Shown here piece after piece: positions 5,969 through 6,934 of a stretch of DNA of 6,934 nt. This DNA is from Pseudomonadales bacterium. GTDB lineage: Bacteria; Pseudomonadota; Gammaproteobacteria; Pseudomonadales; UBA3067. The stretch is from the NCBI GenBank assembly GCA_016763235.1, contig JAESUE010000224.1, positions 1 to 6,934 of the forward strand. The letters run 5' to 3'. The first letter of the stretch is position 1. Each line of letters opens with the position of its first letter. The translations under genes were made by a program, and so were the position numbers. The notes beneath the pieces were generated by a model. The model was given only the letters and a program-made list of their open reading frames with translations. It was not told the origin of the DNA and searched no databases.

Positions 5969-6862
5969 TCATAGCTGTTTCACAATGGCATCACCAATTT
6001 TTTGTTGGCGAAGTGTGACAGCCAAGGCATTACCTTGTTCTCGGTTAATCAATGGGCCAATCAATACACGGTGTAGAACTTGTTGCGGTCGCTGTATGCG
6101 ATGGATGCTAATCGGGTGCTGGGTGATGGATAGCACCTTCTTTTGTACCGACTGGGCAATTTGAAGGTCGCTGTAGGCACCCACTTGCACGTAAAGCAGG
6201 CCAGAAGTATTGGCGGTGGGCGCTGATTGCTGCGAGATGTTTTGCGTCGTTTCGATGCGCTTACTTTTTGCAGCAGTGATGACCTCTACTTCCACCTTGC
6301 CTGTTCCTTTATTTGCGATACCCAAAATGTGCGCTGCCGCATAAGATAAATCAATAATTCGCCCTGGGTGGAAGGGGCCTCTATCATTGACGCGGACAAT
6401 AATTTCGCGATTGTTTTCAAGGTTTCTAACTTTTACATAACTGGGCAGAGGCAAGGATTTATGTGCCGCTGTCATCTTGAACATATCGTAGGGTTCGCCA
6501 CTGGAGGTTTTTCTGCCGTGGAATTTCGTGCCGTACCAGGACGCTTCGCCTTTTTCCTTATAGTTTTCAGCGCTGGCTAAAACAGAGTACTGTTTGCCGA
6601 AAACGGTGTAGGGGCTGTGGTTGCCGTATCGGCTGCGAGGTTCTTGCCGGGGGGTGGCTAGTTTAACTTTAGACGGGTCAAAGTGTACCTTTGGAGCGCT
6701 GTCTTTTATAGCGGTGTTGGGCGAGGATTTGGGCGGGGACACGCAAGCAGAAAGGCTTAGTAATAAGATGGATAGAATACCGAAAACCAAGGGCTGAGTT
6801 ATGCGCTTTTGATTGCGGTAAAATAGTCCTGGCTTAGTTATTTTTTCGGCATATCTAGACAT
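5969..6862 (-). CDS. rlpA: RlpA septal ring lipoprotein / lytic transglycosylase with SPOR domain
   Basis: A 297-residue lipoprotein that binds septal peptidoglycan; in Pseudomonas it cleaves glycan strands lacking stem peptides and helps daughter-cell separation. Seen: a basic n-region and hydrophobic helix ending in the lipobox LSAC with the lipidated Cys40; a Pro/Ser-rich linker; and the double-psi beta-barrel RlpA domain (about 103-190) with GEASWYG, TSSGEPYDM, TAAHKSLPLP, VNDRGPF and RIIDLS. Glu123, His134 and Asp160 fall where catalytic residues are reported in the Pseudomonas protein. A second linker leads to a C-terminal SPOR domain (about 222-297, beginning LLYVQVGAYS). The residue after Cys40 is Val, not Asp, so Lol sorting to the outer membrane is expected. 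The start at 6862 is supported by an AGGA site 6 nt upstream. It lies 8 nt after mltB and ends at a 4-nt overlap with the ATG at 5972. Confidence 0.97.
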   Translation of the reverse strand: MSRYAEKITKPGLFYRNQKRITQPLVFGILSILLLSLSACVSPPKSSPNTAIKDSAPKVHFDPSKVKLATPRQEPRSRYGNHSPYTVFGKQYSVLASAENYKEKGEASWYGTKFHGRKTSSGEPYDMFKMTAAHKSLPLPSYVKVRNLENNREIIVRVNDRGPFHPGRIIDLSYAAAHILGIANKGTGKVEVEVITAAKSKRIETTQNISQQSAPTANTSGLLYVQVGAYSDLQIAQSVQKKVLSITQHPISIHRIQRPQQVLHRVLIGPLINREQGNALAVTLRQQKIGDAIVKQL

Positions 6863-6868
6863 TGATTT

Positions 6869-6872
6869 TCCT
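6869..6872 (-). promoter_or_regulatory. Ribosome binding site of rlpA
   Basis: Reads AGGA on the coding strand, 6 nt before the ATG at 6862, and shares bases with the TAG stop of the upstream gene. This links termination of mltB to initiation of rlpA. Confidence 0.6.
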
Positions 6873-6934
6873 AACCCTTCTTAGACTTTGCGCTTTTGAT
6901 TTCTTCGCTAAGCTGGAAAACGGCCATGGCATAA
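6871..6934 (-). CDS. mltB: 3' end of a membrane-bound lytic murein transglycosylase B gene (rest lies outside the window)
   Basis: A short open frame enters from the right edge and encodes about 21 residues (YAMAVFQLSEEIKSAKSKKG, then TAG at 6871-6873). Seen: 'YAMAVFQL' resembles the C-terminal end of MltB-type lytic transglycosylases, where a similar Ala-Met-Ala-Val-x-x-Leu segment occurs. Context agrees: mltB/sltB1 directly precedes rlpA in Pseudomonas and relatives. The identification rests on a very short peptide plus gene order. Confidence 0.65.
   Translation of the reverse strand, partial: YAMAVFQLSEEIKSAKSKKG

Overview
The window looks like part of the chromosome of a Gram-negative gammaproteobacterium. 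The minus strand carries the order mltB (3' end only) - rlpA - dacA/dacC - D-amino acid aminotransferase - ybeD (DUF493) - lipB - lipA, which is a conserved gammaproteobacterial gene string. The plus strand carries the end of an outer-membrane porin with a C-terminal Phe. Proteins resembling these occur in marine Cellvibrionales/Oceanospirillales-type lineages, but the sequence alone does not fix the genus.

Left part (1-1767, plus strand): three tightly packed co-directional genes. They are the C-terminal portion of a beta-barrel porin, a small secreted protein with an FMN-binding domain and a complete covalent flavinylation motif (D-G-I-S-G-A-T), and a two-helix PepSY-type inner-membrane protein whose helix ends carry histidines. 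Spacing is 13 nt, then a 4-nt TTGA overlap, which implies one transcript. The simplest reading is an envelope-spanning redox module: inner-membrane electron exit, a periplasmic flavin carrier and an outer-membrane channel. Both the substrate and the direction of electron flow are unknown. This is the least ordinary part of the window.

Middle (1768-1852): an 85-nt convergent intergenic region with only a weak AT-rich inverted repeat.

Right part (1853-6934, minus strand): a compact operon of cell-wall and lipoate genes. The mltB fragment (lytic transglycosylase), rlpA (septal lipoprotein/lytic transglycosylase with a SPOR domain) and dacA (D,D-carboxypeptidase) remodel peptidoglycan. The aminotransferase can interconvert the D-Ala released by DacA-type enzymes and D-Glu. 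YbeD is a small ACT-like protein of unknown role. LipB and LipA then make protein-bound lipoate from octanoyl-ACP. Genes overlap by a few bases or lie less than 70 nt apart, so translational coupling is likely throughout. No RNA genes, mobile elements, CRISPR arrays or clear promoters were seen.
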